A stretch of 6,239 nt of DNA from Fibrobacter sp. Lineage in GTDB: Bacteria > Fibrobacterota > Fibrobacteria > Fibrobacterales > Fibrobacteraceae. The first letter of the stretch is position 1, and each line of letters begins with the position of its first letter. Location: positions 1 through 6,239 of the forward strand of contig JABUUR010000057.1 of NCBI GenBank assembly GCA_021443065.1, read 5' to 3'. Positions 6,157 through 6,239 of this stretch are shown one piece after another. Below the pieces are notes generated by a model. The model ran no database searches, was not told the DNA's origin, and worked only from the letters and a program-made list of their open reading frames with translations. The position numbers were made by a program, and so were the translations under genes.

Positions 6157-6175
6157 CTGTCGCCGCAAAAAACAA

Positions 6176-6193
6176 AGGACTCACTACTGTCCT
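6176..6193. repeat. Palindrome 4 of AGGACTAAA array, short
   Basis: AGGAC (6176-6180) pairs with GTCCT (6189-6193) around an 8-nt loop. It is the smallest and least certain member. Its centre lies 45 bp after that of palindrome 3, roughly half the spacing of the others. Confidence 0.45.
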
Positions 6194-6239
6194 AAATAAT
6201 TTTCAACGCATAGGCTGAATGCAAAAAAAATGTGGTTGT

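Larger units (their letters stand above)
5908..6239. other. Gene-free 3' region with palindrome array
   Basis: These 332 bases are AT-rich and hold no recognisable coding region on either strand. Most of the visible structure is a set of AGGACTAAA/TTTAGTCCT inverted repeats, given as separate entries. A further small hairpin, AGAACAA (5981-5987) with TTGTTCT (5998-6004), lies between the first two. GCAT/ATGC at 6208-6222 is followed by eight A residues. Confidence 0.6.

Noticed and set aside
5932..6193. CRISPR array
   Set aside because: The elements are inverted repeats with varying loops, about 60-nt spacers, few copies and visible decay. CRISPR repeats are direct, longer and near-identical.
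5932..6193. Series of rho-independent terminators
   Set aside because: The stems are AT-rich at the loop side and are not followed by T-tracts. Several identical-arm terminators at a fixed 95.5-bp step would be odd. The first may still reduce read-through from rpe.

Overview
The window looks like a chromosomal segment of a fibre-degrading bacterium, most probably a Fibrobacter relative. This is an inference from three things: a secreted GH74 xyloglucanase-type enzyme with a Gly-rich C-terminal domain of the kind used for type IX-like sorting, moderately GC-rich genes separated by AT-rich spacers, and the presence of a glycogen-binding-type domain. No rRNA, tRNA, transposase, integrase or CRISPR array was found.

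Layout. Positions 1-178 (minus strand) hold the first 59 codons of a gene that runs off the left edge. It is tentatively a ribose-phosphate pyrophosphokinase-like protein, and it has a near-consensus promoter (TTGAAA-17-TATATT). A divergent intergenic region (179-432) with several small dyads leads into a large plus-strand gene (433-3030) for a secreted GH74 beta-propeller endoglucanase/xyloglucanase. A bidirectional hairpin terminator near 3163-3198 separates it from two minus-strand genes. In transcription order these are a short Lys/Ala/Pro-rich protein with a C-terminal AMPK/CBM48-type glycogen-binding domain (5118-4654), then diaminopimelate decarboxylase lysA (4605-3343). Divergent from these, ribulose-phosphate 3-epimerase (rpe) lies on the plus strand at 5260-5907. 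The last 332 bases carry no recognisable gene but hold an array of inverted repeats built on AGGACTAAA/TTTAGTCCT.

How the genes fit together. The GH74 enzyme would cut xyloglucan or related beta-1,4-glucans outside the cell. Rpe (pentose phosphate pathway), the possible PRPP synthetase (pentose phosphate to PRPP), LysA (lysine and peptidoglycan precursor supply) and the glycogen-binding protein are intracellular. They do not form one obvious pathway, and only the glycogen-binding protein and lysA look co-transcribed.

The two most unusual items are the regularly spaced palindrome array after rpe (centres about 95.5 bp apart for the first three elements) and the fusion of a histone H1/AlgP-like basic repeat tail to a glycogen-binding domain.
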